64,000 bases of DNA from assembly GCF_014646255.1 (NCBI RefSeq), contig NZ_BMNC01000019.1, positions 1 to 64,000 of the forward strand. Reading direction: 5' to 3'. The stretch comes from Lentzea pudingi (GTDB lineage Bacteria > Actinomycetota > Actinomycetes > Mycobacteriales > Pseudonocardiaceae). Below the pieces are notes generated by a model. It was not told where the DNA came from. It was given only the letters and a program-made list of their open reading frames with translations, and did not search any database. Numbering within the stretch: the first letter of the stretch is position 1; each line of letters starts with the position of its first letter. A program made the translations under genes and the position numbers. Shown here in pieces: positions 9,941 through 19,177 of the stretch.

Positions 9941-10889
9941 TTTGAACTACCTATGATCGTTGGCTGACGCAGTCGTGATGAAGTTTGCGTTGTCAGGTGC
10001 GTTCCAATCGGTTCCAGCAGGATAATGCTGGCGTCCGCGCTCGGCAGTGCAAGGGTGAAGCCCGTGCTCTTGGTCAGCATGACGAGACCACCACGACGAA
10101 GCCGGTCGAACTCCCCGCAGATGTGCGTTACACCGCCGTCCAGGTCGCCCGGCAAAGTGTCGACATCAGCTACAACTCGACCATCACTGATCGTGGCCAA
10201 CCATGTTCTGCTGGTCGCTGGGTTGGCGCGCATGGACGGGCCAGCAGGAGCGACCGGGCTGGCGTGGCGGATGCTCTGGTCGGCTGCGTGTTTGACTCGG
10301 TAGGAGTTGTGCTGCGGGGTTGATCCGTTTCGACGGGCAGGGCCGATGAGATGTGATCCAGTTCCCTGATCAGCCAAGTGGTTCCGGGTCTTGCGCGCCC
10401 GCAGCGGCAGGATCGCCGAGGAGAACCACATCACCAGCCAGTGCCGATGTTCGTCGAGCTCCTCGCGGAACCGGGCGATGTCGGCGTCCGCAAAGTACGC
10501 CCTTCTCCTCAGATCCACGGATTTCAAGCGTTGCTCCCCTGAGTGCGCTGTCGGTGGGGTGCCAATTCGGCCAGTCTCCTATCAGCGGGACGCCACTAAC
10601 CGGACCGTGCAGCGTTGTACAGATCACCACTACGTGTCTTGAGTCGTTGGTTCCTCGGCGGTCCAGGTTGTACCCGGCGCCCAGGGCAAAGTGCGCACCG
10701 GTGCGTCAGCGAGAATTTCGGCGGCCAATCGAGCGGAGCCGATGCAGACGCGGACCAGGCGATCACCGCTGCGTGGTGATCGCCGCGGAGAGCAACCAGA
10801 GTCCTCGACGTCGAGTGTCCAGCAACGAAGGCGGCGGCCAGAGCTCAACGCCGGCGGCGCACAGCCGATCGGCGCGGCCGACATCCGCT
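9941..10889. other. No assignable gene
   Basis: A reverse-strand frame starting at 10527 begins in a protein-like way (DADIARFREELDEHRHWLVM) but then degenerates. Nothing else is recognisable. Likely part of the decayed region around the IS remnants. Confidence 0.35.
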
Positions 10890-11794
10890 CTAGATGTACT
10901 TGGTCATGAGGTTGGTGACTGGACGCGGCTGCTGGGTGAGTGTCCGTTGAGTGCGTGGTGACCGCGTTCGGTGTTGTAGTGGTCGAGCCAGGGCGCCTGT
11001 GCTGCGGATCGGGCGGGGTTGTCGAGGAATACCTCGCGGTAGGCCCACTCGGCCTGCAGGGTGCGGATTGAATCACTCGACTGTGCTGTTCTGCCAGGGG
11101 CAATGCGGTGTGATGGTCTTGTGGCGGGCGCCGATCGTGGTGATGGCGGCGGCGAAGTCGCGGGAGATCAGGTAGTTCCTGGCGTTGTCGGTCAGGACAC
11201 GGTGAACGCGCCCGATGCCCTGGTCGGCGAACCAGGCGACGTGGAGCAGGAACCCGGCGCAGGTGGTGCCGCGTTCGTCGGCGAGGATCTCGGCGTAGGC
11301 GAGCCGGGAGTGGTGGCGCGCCAGCCGCCTCCGGGCGGTATCGTGCCGATCTTCTTGACGTCCAGGTGCGGCAGGTCACCAGGGTGCGGATGTTCGTAGC
11401 GGCGGGTGGTGTGGCGGGTGGCGCGGATGCGTTGCCCGGTCAGCGGATCGCATCCGTGCAGGCGCGGCACGCCGTGCCTGCACCCTCGACACGGTGCGGG
11501 CGGGAGGCCGGTGCGGGCGCTGATCCGTGCCGAGCCGCAGCGCATGTCGCCGCGTGCGGCCACGACCCTCAGCTCGGTCTCGGCCAAGGTCCGCGACGGC
11601 GTGCGGTGCGGCCCGCTGGACCGATCGGCCAGACCTGCCAGTCCCTCGTCACGGAACCGGCCGACCCAGCGATACGCGCACTGCCGCGAGACACCGGGCT
11701 CCTTGACCACGTGAGCGACCGGCCTGCCCCCGGCGACCCGTGAAACCCGGACCAAGCGTCGATGCACGGTCAGGCGGGCGTTAGCGTGTCCCAT
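10890..11794 (-). pseudogene. IS481-family transposase, frameshifted
   Basis: ATG at 11794 begins MGHANARLTVHRRLVRVSRV, the IS481-type N-terminal helix-turn-helix, continuing GVSRQCAYRWVGRFRDEGL and ADRSSGPHRTPS. The DDE core is present but in other frames: DLPHLDVKKIGTIP, then RVHRVLTDNARNYLISRDF, HKTITPHCPWQNS and WLDHYNTERGHHALNGHSP, ending NLMTKYI and TAG at 10892-10890. At least three frame changes are needed, and the total length of 905 bp is not a multiple of three. The element is dead. Terminal repeats were not resolved. Confidence 0.8.
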
Positions 11795-11889
11795 CGAGGC
11801 CTCTGGCCGTGGTGACTGACTTCGCAATCACCACCGCACCCGGAGGCCAAACCCATGACCAAGCCGACACACCCTCACCAACGCGCCGC

Positions 11890-12060
11890 CAAGTACACAT
11901 ACTCCAGGTCCCGGGCCGTCCATCACGCATCGGGGCAAGAGCGACTCCAAAGACACCTTCATCATCGCCGAACAGGCCCACATGCGCCGTGACATGCACC
12001 CGATGATCACGAGTGACGAGATCGCAGTCGATCTGCAGATTCCACCTCAAAGCCGCCAGA
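11890..12060 (+). pseudogene. Fragment of an IS110-family transposase
   Basis: The plus strand reads KSDSKDTFIIAEQAHMRRDM then HPMITSDEIAVDLQI. This is the IS110 DEDD-domain segment that normally reads K(T)DAKDA..IADQARMRRDL...DE..DLR. Upstream PGR and HHASG pieces occur in shifted frames. Only about 55 residues survive. Confidence 0.65.
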
Positions 12061-12201
12061 TTCACGCGTCTCGTTGCGCAACGAGAGCAGGAGGGTGGGG
12101 TCGCCGCCTTGGGCAAGCGAGAAGACGACCCCACCTGCGCCCAGCTCGGCCTGGGGGTGCCGGAAACCGGGCAGCGTTGCCGATCGTGACCATCGACGTT
12201 C

Positions 12202-12588
12202 TCAGGTTAGCTGGGACCGCGCGTTCGGCAAACGTTCGATCAACGGGATGATCGCGATCGTGAGAAAGACCGGGATCGTGTAGTCCATCTCCTGCCACGG
12301 GATTCGACGGATCTGGGTCATCATCAGGCCGCCGATTACCACCGAGGCCAGACCGGTGCGGACGCCTTCACCAACGCCCGCCGCCGACTCCAGGAGCACG
12401 GTGTTCGGGGCGGACCCCGTGACGCCACCGTACCAAGCCTTGTCGTCGGGTCCGTCGCTGGAGGACAGACGTCTCCGACTTGTTCCGCGTTGCGCACCAT
12501 TCACGGTCGTCATCAAGTTCGTCTGTACGATTGGGCGGTCGAACATCGAGCCTGCCTCTGTCACGTCCATCGCCAAGCGATTGCGCAT
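12202..12588 (-). pseudogene. NCS2/AzgA-type purine permease fragment with internal deletion
   Basis: The reverse strand contains NTVLLESAAGVGEGVRTGLA, the signature loop of guanine/hypoxanthine permeases of the AzgA branch, directly followed by IPWQEMDYTIPVFLTIAIIP, which in intact proteins lies two or more membrane helices further on. About 130 codons remain of a family normally 430-500 aa. Upstream and downstream parts are missing. Confidence 0.6.
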
Positions 12589-12649
12589 CGAACTCTCAGG
12601 TAAGTGCCAGGTGTCTGCTGCACGAGCAAGAGACAGTGGTAGTCACGCG

Positions 12650-13005
12650 GCCTGGCTGGTTGGCGTGATCATGATTGCTTCGTATTCGATGGGGGTCAAC
12701 CGGTCAAGGGGGACTTGGCGTCTGTGACGGCGGCAGGTGCGTTCGATCCAGGTGACGATCGCGGTCCGGAGTTCGTCTCCGGTGTACTAAGTGCGCCAGT
12801 CGAGAACATTATTCTGCAGCAACGCGAAAGCTTCCCATGGACGAGCAGATCCGCCACGCTGTCCGATCCCCCGTCGACAGGCCGGCGTCGCGGACTCCGT
12901 CGGCCAGGAACCGGTGGCCGAGCTCCGGATCGTCATGGTGCACGTCGAACAACGCGTTCACCCGATGAGCCCGCTCGATCCCGGTCTCGGTGACCGGCCG
13001 GGACG
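12650..13005 (-). pseudogene. IS3-family transposase remnant lacking its catalytic core
   Basis: On the reverse strand, VNALFDVHHDDPELGHRFLA and DRTAWRICSSM match the N-terminal part of IS3 OrfB. They run directly into WEAFALLQNNVLDWRT, a TAG stop, then ELRTAIVTWIERTCRRHRRQ and LDRLTPIEYEAIM, which is the extreme C-terminus. The DDE domain between is deleted, at about 12842. Confidence 0.65.
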
Positions 13006-13027
13006 CTCCACTGGCTTGCCGCCAGCA

Positions 13028-13490
13028 TCAGCGTGACGCCGTAGCACTACACCAAGGTCTTCCTGAGAAGACGGCCGAGTCCTCATAGCCGAGTGCGAGG
13101 TAGAAGGGGCCAGCCCGCCGACTCGCGAGGGCGAGGTAGGCAGCGCCGCTCTCGCTTGCCCAGTTCTCCGCGTAGCCCATCAATTCTCGGCCGGCGCCGG
13201 ACCTGCGGTGACTCTCGACCATCAACTCCTCAACCCAGGCGACAGGACCGTTGGCCAGGAAGGTCAGGTGGTTGTTGGCCAGCAGATAGCCCACGATCTT
13301 GCACCCCCACCGCCTCGGCGACAGCGACCAGAGTGCCGGGTGCGTCGCTGAGCCGATGCCATGTCCTGTCGAACGCTCCTCGTTCTGGAACGAACGACGT
13401 CGCGAAGTCGTTCGCCAAAGGCCAGACTTGATCGGCGTCTCCCCGTCGCGCCGAGCGGACCACGAACTGCTGGCTGTCAGGCACCGACAT
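13028..13490 (-). pseudogene. GNAT acetyltransferase, frameshifted
   Basis: The first half (from ATG 13490: MSVPDSQQFVVRSARRGDAD) and second half (AWVEELMVESHRRSGAGREL, motif A, then YLALASRRAGPFYLALGYED) are in different frames. They meet at about 13300-13312 beside a run of five C bases (five G on the coding strand), a typical slippage site. Joined, they give a normal GNAT protein of about 150 residues. The IS701-type element begins about 50 bp upstream of this start and may have removed its promoter. Confidence 0.7.
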
Positions 13491-13540
13491 GGTCTTCCAA
13501 CCCCACACGCTCATAGCAAAGCTCTGGCAACACGCCCTAG

Positions 13541-15128
13541 CTTGAGTTTTAACCTCTGAGGGGTTGGTCATCACCCTGGTTGATCATGAGTGAAGCCCTT
13601 GGTCGATTCTTCTTCTTGCGACAGACGAAGATCGAGACCAAGGGCTTCAGTTGATCAGTGTGCACCATGCCCAGGACGCCGCCGCGGTCGGGGAGTTGTC
13701 GGCGTTGCGGCAGGAGTTCTACCGGTGTCTGACGCGGCGTGCGGACGCGTTGTTCGAGCTGGCCGACGCTGTGTTGTGTGCGGACGGGCCGGTCCGCTCG
13801 GTCGCGGAGCTGTCACTGGCCGGTGAGCATCGCCGCGGGCATGGCAGCGGCTACGCCGCGCTGGCCCGGGGCCGGGTGGACTTCGACCGGTTACGCACCG
13901 CTCTGGCGGCGGTGCCGCTGCCTCGCGCCGCGGACGGGCGGCTGGTGCTGGCGGTGGACGTCACCTGCTGGCTGCGCCCGGAAGCACACACGTGCCCGCA
14001 ACGGATCCTGTGTCACACCTACGGCCGGGGCAAGGACCAGCACATCATGGTGCCGGGCTGGCCCTACTCCGTCGTCGTCGCCCTGGAGAGCGGGCGACAC
14101 TCCTGGACCGCGCCGCTGGACGCGGTCCGGCTCGCGCCCGGAGACGACGCCGCGAGCGTGACCGCCCGGCAGATCCGCGACATCGCGGAAAGGCTGATCA
14201 CCGCCGGGCACTGGTCGCCAGGGGATCCAGAGATCCTGCTCGTCGCCGACGCCGGCTACGACGGACCCCGGCTCGCTCACATGCTGGCCGATCTTCCGGT
14301 CGTCGTGCTGGTGCGGATGCGGTCGGACCGGGTGCTGCGCCGGCCCGCGCCGCCGCTGCGGCCTGGCCCCAGCCCGGGCCGGCCTCGCCGCCACAGCGAC
14401 GAGTTCGCCTTCGGCGACCCCGCCACCTGGGGCGAGCCGGATATCACCCTCGAGACCACGACCCGGCTCTACGGACCGGCGCTGATCCGGGCCTGGGACC
14501 GGTTACACCCCAAGCTCACCTCCCGCACCGCCTGGGCGAGGCATACCGGAGACCTTCCCATCCTGGAAGGCACTGTGATCCTCCTGCAGGTCGAGCGGCT
14601 GCCCTCCGGCGCGATCCCGAAACCCGTGTAGCTCTGGCACTCCCGCACCAGCCTCATCCACGCCGAGGTCGATCTGGCCTGGCAGGCGTTCCTGCGCCGC
14701 TTCGATATCGAGCACACCTTCCGCATGCTCAAACAAACCCTCGGCTGGACTACACCGAAGCTCCGCTCACCCGACGCGGCCGACCGTTGGACCTGGCTGC
14801 TGCTGACTGCTTTCACCCAGCTCCGCCTCGCCCGCGATCACGCCATCGATCTGCGACACCCCTGGGAGAAACCCAGACCGGCCCAGCGACTGAGCCCGGC
14901 ACGGATCCGCCGGGGGTTTCGGAACCTGCGTCCACAACTGGCCTGTCCGGCCCGTGTCCCGAAACCCTCACGACCCGGCCCAGGACGCCCCACGGGACTG
15001 CCCAACCACCAGCCCGCAACACGCCACGACGTCCACACCGTCACCAGCGCAAACAAACAGAAACCCAAACGCGGCAACAAGACCAGATCGAACAACCCAC
15101 GACCCCGCCGGACAGGTTAAAACTCAAG
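13541..15128. mobile_element. IS701-type insertion sequence
   Basis: A 1,588-bp element bounded by perfect 15-bp inverted repeats, CTTGAGTTTTAACCT at 13541-13555 and its complement at 15114-15128. The flanks are CTAG (13537-13540) and TTAG (15129-15132). Both fit the YTAR target consensus of the IS701 family but differ at one base, so either one copy has mutated or the ends do not come from the same insertion. It carries one transposase gene with a nonsense codon. Confidence 0.8.
13651..15120 (+). pseudogene. IS701-type transposase with amber stop
   Basis: A single frame of 489 codons broken by one TAG at 14629-14631 (codon 327). The N-terminal part has DALFELADAVLCADGPV, HRRGHGSGYAALARGRVDF, LVLAVDVTCWLRPEA (first catalytic Asp) and VADAGYDG (second). 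After the stop come FLRRFDIEHTFRMLKQTLGW, with the catalytic Glu, and RTWLLLTAFTQLRLA-like helices. The stop falls where relatives have Trp (KPV-W-LW), so TGG to TAG is the likely change. Read-through would restore a full-length enzyme; otherwise the Glu domain is lost. Confidence 0.8.
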
Positions 15129-15357
15129 TTAGTCAGTATCCCACGCCGCCCTCGACAGCGGATGTTGCATCTCGGCCGCGCCGCGCGCCTGGCGTGCTCG
15201 GCGATGGTCCAGTGACTCCATCTTCCACGAACGGCCTGGCCCGCCAGGCGATCGCCGTTTCAGCACGACCGAGGCGCGGGACGTCGAAGTTGACCTCTGC
15301 AGCCGGAACGGAACCCATGTCGGTTGCACGGCGGCGCTCATGATCGTCTTAAAAGGA

Positions 15358-16008
15358 TCACAGCCACGGTGGCAGCTTCGGAAGTTCGAAGCCCGCGGCC
15401 AGGTGAAGCCGAGGGGAGGCGCCGCGGCCGGTGAGCCATCGGGCCAAGTCCGCCGGGGGACCGGACACCTCCACTTCGATGGTCTGCCTGGTGCGTCGAT
15501 GCGTCAGGACGTCCTCCACGAGAGCACCGAGGAAATCCTCTGGCATGAACGCGAAGTCACCACCGAGCTGGAGGTCGTACGCGTGGATCCACAGTTCGCG
15601 AGCGCGCAGCCACGGAATGATGCTGGCCGGCACAATGCGTCCCTGTGCCGTGATCACCTCCGCTTCCCAGCGCTCACCAGTGATCAGGTCGAAGGCAGCA
15701 GCGAGCCGTTCTTGCTCCTCGGCAACGAATTCACGAAGCCTTGGCAGCGGCCAATCAGCGCCCGTGTCGATCTCCTCGGCACGGGCGGACGAACTCGGGT
15801 ACATCGGTGTCGGGTCGCCAGTCGCTGCCCAATGTGCCAAACGGCCGAGTGCACGCGCGTTGTGTCCTATGTGGGACAACAGATGCCTACCGGACCATCC
15901 TGGCAGTCCGCTCGGCCTGGCGAGCTGCTCGTCGTCGATCGACCAGAGCCGAGACATGAAGAGTTCGTGGCCCTCGGCCATCCAGCGGAGTTGCCGAGTC
16001 GGTGTCAT
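15358..16008 (-). CDS. Mycothiol-dependent maleylpyruvate isomerase
   Basis: 216 aa. It converts maleylpyruvate to fumarylpyruvate, the second step of gentisate degradation, with mycothiol as cofactor. The DinB-like four-helix N-terminal domain shows the metal triad pattern HLLSHIGHN (His46) and RARELWIHAYDL (Glu138, His142), as in the corynebacterial enzyme; the C-terminal domain follows. The start overlaps the stop of the upstream hydrolase gene by 4 bp, so the genes are co-translated. Dependence on mycothiol fits an actinobacterial host. Confidence 0.88.
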   Translation of the reverse strand: MTPTRQLRWMAEGHELFMSRLWSIDDEQLARPSGLPGWSGRHLLSHIGHNARALGRLAHWAATGDPTPMYPSSSARAEEIDTGADWPLPRLREFVAEEQERLAAAFDLITGERWEAEVITAQGRIVPASIIPWLRARELWIHAYDLQLGGDFAFMPEDFLGALVEDVLTHRRTRQTIEVEVSGPPADLARWLTGRGASPRLHLAAGFELPKLPPWL

Positions 16009-16817
16009 GACGCCCGCCGCACGGGTGTGACCATCTCACCGATGCCCTCGACTCGCGTGACCATGGTCTGGCCGTGCCGCAAGTAGCGCGGTGGTGTGCG
16101 GGCATGTCCCACACCACTCGTAGTGCCGGTGGCGATCACGTCGCCGGGGTTGAGAGTCAAGATCGTCGAGATGTAGCTGACGAGATCCACCGGGCTGAAC
16201 AACAGGTCCGCGATGGTCGACTTCTGCACGATCTCACCGTCGATCGCGCAGCTGATCACGGCGTCGGACGAGAGCTCGTCCGGGGTCACGAGGTGGGGAC
16301 CCAGGGGCGTAGTCGCCTCCCACGTCTTGCCCTGCAACCACTCCTGCGTGCGGAACTGCCAGTCCCGCAGCGTGACGTCATTCATGACGGTGTACCCGGC
16401 GATGGCGTTCTCCGCAGTCGCCCCGTCGGCCCGCCGCACCCGGTGCCCGATGACGACCGCCAGCTCCGCCTCCCAGTCCACCGACTCGGACTCCGGCGGC
16501 AGCACCAACGTCTCATGTGGACCGATGAGAGCCTCCGGGTACTTGGCGAACAGGGTCGGGCGGGTCGGAAGGGCGCGTCCCATCTCGATGATGTGAGTGC
16601 GGTAGTTCAGCCCTACGCAGATGATCTTGCCTGGGTTCGGGATCACCGGAGCGAATCGGGCGGGGTCGATCTCCAGGACTTCGCCGTCGGCGGCAGGTGG
16701 CAGGCCGCCGCTGGCCAGCAGGCTGCCCACGTCGCCGGGGCCGAGGTCGACATATCCGTTCGCCTTGGCGGCAACTACACGAAATCCGTGCTCGGTGCTC
16801 ACGGTCGCCAGCTTCAT
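16005..16817 (-). CDS. Fumarylpyruvate hydrolase (fumarylacetoacetate hydrolase family)
   Basis: 270 aa. By family and context it cleaves fumarylpyruvate to fumarate and pyruvate, the third gentisate-pathway step. FAH signatures are ICVGLNYRTHIIEMG, FAKYPEALIGPHE, the metal-binding VDWEAELAVVIG (Glu116, Glu118) and MNDVTLRDWQ (Asp147), ending with PGDVIATGTTSGVG. It overlaps both the dioxygenase gene upstream and the isomerase gene downstream by 4 bp. Family members also act on related diketo acids, but the neighbours make the gentisate role the best reading. Confidence 0.88.
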   Translation of the reverse strand: MKLATVSTEHGFRVVAAKANGYVDLGPGDVGSLLASGGLPPAADGEVLEIDPARFAPVIPNPGKIICVGLNYRTHIIEMGRALPTRPTLFAKYPEALIGPHETLVLPPESESVDWEAELAVVIGHRVRRADGATAENAIAGYTVMNDVTLRDWQFRTQEWLQGKTWEATTPLGPHLVTPDELSSDAVISCAIDGEIVQKSTIADLLFSPVDLVSYISTILTLNPGDVIATGTTSGVGHARTPPRYLRHGQTMVTRVEGIGEMVTPVRRAS

Positions 16818-17917
16818 GACACGCTCCTGCGGTCGAGGTGCAGCTGCTCGAAGATCGGGGCGTCGCTGAACCGGAACAGGTCCAGGCCGTGCTCGGTCGA
16901 TGCGCTGAACGGCTGCCAGGAAGGCACGACGAACAGATCACCCCGTTCAACGGTCCACGACGCGTCGCCGACGGTGACCTCGCCGGTTCCTTCGAACACC
17001 TGGAACACCGACGAGCCGGCCTCCTGCCGAGAGGCGGTCCCCGTGTCCGGTGCGAGCCGGTGAAACTCCGTGCGGACCGTGGGCAGGACGTCTCCACCGG
17101 TGGTCGGGTTCGTGTAACGGACGGCAGCGTGTCCAGGTGCGACAGTCGCTGCGTAGCCCTCTGCCTCCAGCGCCAGCTGCTCCGACAGCGCACGGTTGGT
17201 GTGTTCCCACCGGTAAGCCAGCAGCGGGGTCGCGGACGTGGGTCGCAGGTGCGTCAGCGGGCGCAGGCCAGGATGCCCCCACAACCGCTCGGCGCGTGAA
17301 GTGGGCGGTGCTTCGTCGGTCTCAGCCGTCTCTGAACCGAACTCGAAGAACGTGGAGCCGATGTGGTGCTGGAACGGGATGTCCAGGCCGTCGATCCATG
17401 CCATGGGGCGGTCGCTGAAGTTGCGGTGACCGTGCCAGTTCCACCCGGCTTGAGGCAGGAAGTCGCCGCGGCGCATCGCGACCGGGTCTCCGTCGACGAC
17501 GGTCCAGACGCCCTCACCTTCGACCACGAACCTGAACGCGTGCTGGGTGTGCCGGTGGACCGGCGCGTCCTCGCCGGGGTTGAGGAACTGGATCGCGGCC
17601 CACAGCGTCGGGGTGGCGAACGGACGCCCGCCCAGGCCTGGGTTGGCCAGCGCGATCGCCCGACGTTCGCCGCCACGCCCTACGGGAACCAGCTCGCCCG
17701 CCTTCTCGGCAACGGGCAGGAGGTTCCGCCACCGCCACAGGTGCGGCAGCGCGCTGGAGATCGGGTGGAGCGGCATCAGGTCGCCGATCTCCGTCCACAG
17801 TGGAACCAGCATCGCCGACTCGAAGTCACGGTAGAGCGCCTCGATTTCAGCGCTGGGCTTTGGTTGGTCAGCGGCGCCGGTGGACCTGACGCGCACCGGT
17901 GAAGGTGTCGATGTCAC
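16814..17917 (-). CDS. gtdA: Gentisate 1,2-dioxygenase
   Basis: 367 aa from the GTG at 17917, preceded by AGGAG at 7 bases; a longer frame reaches 18136 but would run across the IclR promoter and has no conserved sequence. It is a bicupin Fe(II) enzyme that opens gentisate to maleylpyruvate. Cupin 1 carries PVHRHTQHAFRFVVEGEG (His121, His123) and WNWHGH (His162), the expected iron ligands; cupin 2 (VFQVFEGTGEVTVG, VPSWQPFSA) lacks the His pattern, as usual. It is the first gene of a three-gene overlapping operon. No hydroxylase making gentisate is in the window. Confidence 0.9.
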   Translation of the reverse strand: MTSTPSPVRVRSTGAADQPKPSAEIEALYRDFESAMLVPLWTEIGDLMPLHPISSALPHLWRWRNLLPVAEKAGELVPVGRGGERRAIALANPGLGGRPFATPTLWAAIQFLNPGEDAPVHRHTQHAFRFVVEGEGVWTVVDGDPVAMRRGDFLPQAGWNWHGHRNFSDRPMAWIDGLDIPFQHHIGSTFFEFGSETAETDEAPPTSRAERLWGHPGLRPLTHLRPTSATPLLAYRWEHTNRALSEQLALEAEGYAATVAPGHAAVRYTNPTTGGDVLPTVRTEFHRLAPDTGTASRQEAGSSVFQVFEGTGEVTVGDASWTVERGDLFVVPSWQPFSASTEHGLDLFRFSDAPIFEQLHLDRRSVS

Positions 17918-18001
17918 TGCTGTGCTCCTGGGGCTTGCGAAGAGATGCTCGCTCCTCGACAGGTTGGCACGATTCTGGAAAGTGGGACTACCTTTTCTGC
18001 T
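17918..18001. promoter_or_regulatory. Divergent promoter region gtdA / IclR
   Basis: 84 bp between the two start codons. TTGGCA with a downstream TACCTT on the plus strand is a possible promoter for the regulator. The short gap implies overlapping control by the IclR protein. Confidence 0.4.
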
Positions 18002-18742
18002 GTGAAGAACAAGCCGCCCTATCCGATCGCGTCGGTGGACCACGCGCTGCACCTCGCGACGCTGCTTCAGCAGGAAGGTCCGCTGAGGGTCAGCGAAGCT
18101 GCTGACCGACTGGGAGTCTCGGCGTCCACTGCACACCGCCTGCTCTCAATGCTGGTCTACCGCAGCTACGCCGAACAGCGGCCAGACCGGTCCTACGAGG
18201 CCGGCGCCGCGCTCCGCCCGGCTGCAGCAACGCGCGCGCCCGTCGCGTTGCTGCGACAAGTGGCCGTGCCTCACATGCACGCTCTGATGGCCGCCGTGCA
18301 GGAGTCCGTCAACCTCGTCGTGCTGGCGGGCACCGAGGCCAGGTTCGTCACCACCGCAGAGTGCACGCAGACTCTCCGCGTTGGCAGCCGTGCGGGCCAC
18401 ACGCTGCCCGCACGGCTGACCTCGTGCGGAAAAGCCATCCTCGCCGCGATGCGGCCCGCCGACGTCACCGCGCTCTACGAGGATTCCAGCGACGCGGATC
18501 TCGTATCTTTGCGTCGCGAGCTCACGCTGGTCCGCACCCGCGGCTTCGCGATCAACAACCAGAGCACCGAGGCTGGACTGGTCGCCTTGGGAGTCGCTGT
18601 CTGCGACTCCCAAGGGCGCCCGATCGCAGGAGTGGCGATCGCCATGCCCAGCATCCGCTTCCGCCGCGACCGGATTCCCGGTTGGATCAGAGCGCTCGCC
18701 GGGTGCGCCGCCGACATCGAGCACGACCTCGAACTCCGTTGA
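18002..18742 (+). CDS. IclR family transcriptional regulator
   Basis: 246 aa from the GTG at 18002, chosen because KPPYPIASVDHALHLATLL is the usual IclR opening. Residues 10-70 are the winged helix-turn-helix (LRVSEAADRLGVSASTAHRL). The C-terminal effector domain has LPARLTSCGKAILAAM and the typical TRGFAINNQSTEAGLVALGV. It is divergent from the gentisate operon, so it probably controls that operon in response to gentisate or a related aromatic acid. Confidence 0.9.
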   Translation: MKNKPPYPIASVDHALHLATLLQQEGPLRVSEAADRLGVSASTAHRLLSMLVYRSYAEQRPDRSYEAGAALRPAAATRAPVALLRQVAVPHMHALMAAVQESVNLVVLAGTEARFVTTAECTQTLRVGSRAGHTLPARLTSCGKAILAAMRPADVTALYEDSSDADLVSLRRELTLVRTRGFAINNQSTEAGLVALGVAVCDSQGRPIAGVAIAMPSIRFRRDRIPGWIRALAGCAADIEHDLELR

Positions 18743-19177
18743 GGAGGTCAGCACATGGATCTGGAAGGACAGCAGCGTGGGAGAAGAAGTCGAGCCCTTC
18801 TCGACCGCAGCAGTTCCGTCTCCGCGAGCGGAGTCCCGGCCCATGCCCTTCACACTGGCAAGACGACCATCGCCAGTTGTACAAATGCTGCCGTCTCCGG
18901 AAACTCGACGGACTTCCCTTGTCGACCGCGCAGTGGTCGGCGACCGGTCGGGGAGGACACGACGTCCGCGACCAAGCCCGCACTGCCCAGCGCATGATCA
19001 TGCGCGCCCTCGACCGTGACACCCCCACTCGGGTCTCTCAGCGGCGAGTTCTGCTGTGCGAATCGCCCAGGACAGTCAGCTGAAATTCCCGGCTCGTCGA
19101 ACGCTTGATCACCGAACGTGCTCTCGTCATGCTGCGGCAATCGCCATGCCGACGCATCACGAAGGGGACACCTCGCA
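18743..19177. other. Intergenic region, nothing recognised
   Basis: 435 bp between the IclR gene and the acylase gene. No frame resembles a known protein and no clear hairpin was found. Confidence 0.4.

Noticed and set aside
13891..15215. Alternative long frames across the IS701-type transposase
   Set aside because: Arg/Pro-rich shadows; the 13651-15120 frame has the conserved transposase sequence.
17918..18136. Extension of the gentisate dioxygenase upstream of 17917
   Set aside because: It would overlap the IclR gene, has no conserved sequence, and the GTG at 17917 has an excellent ribosome-binding site.
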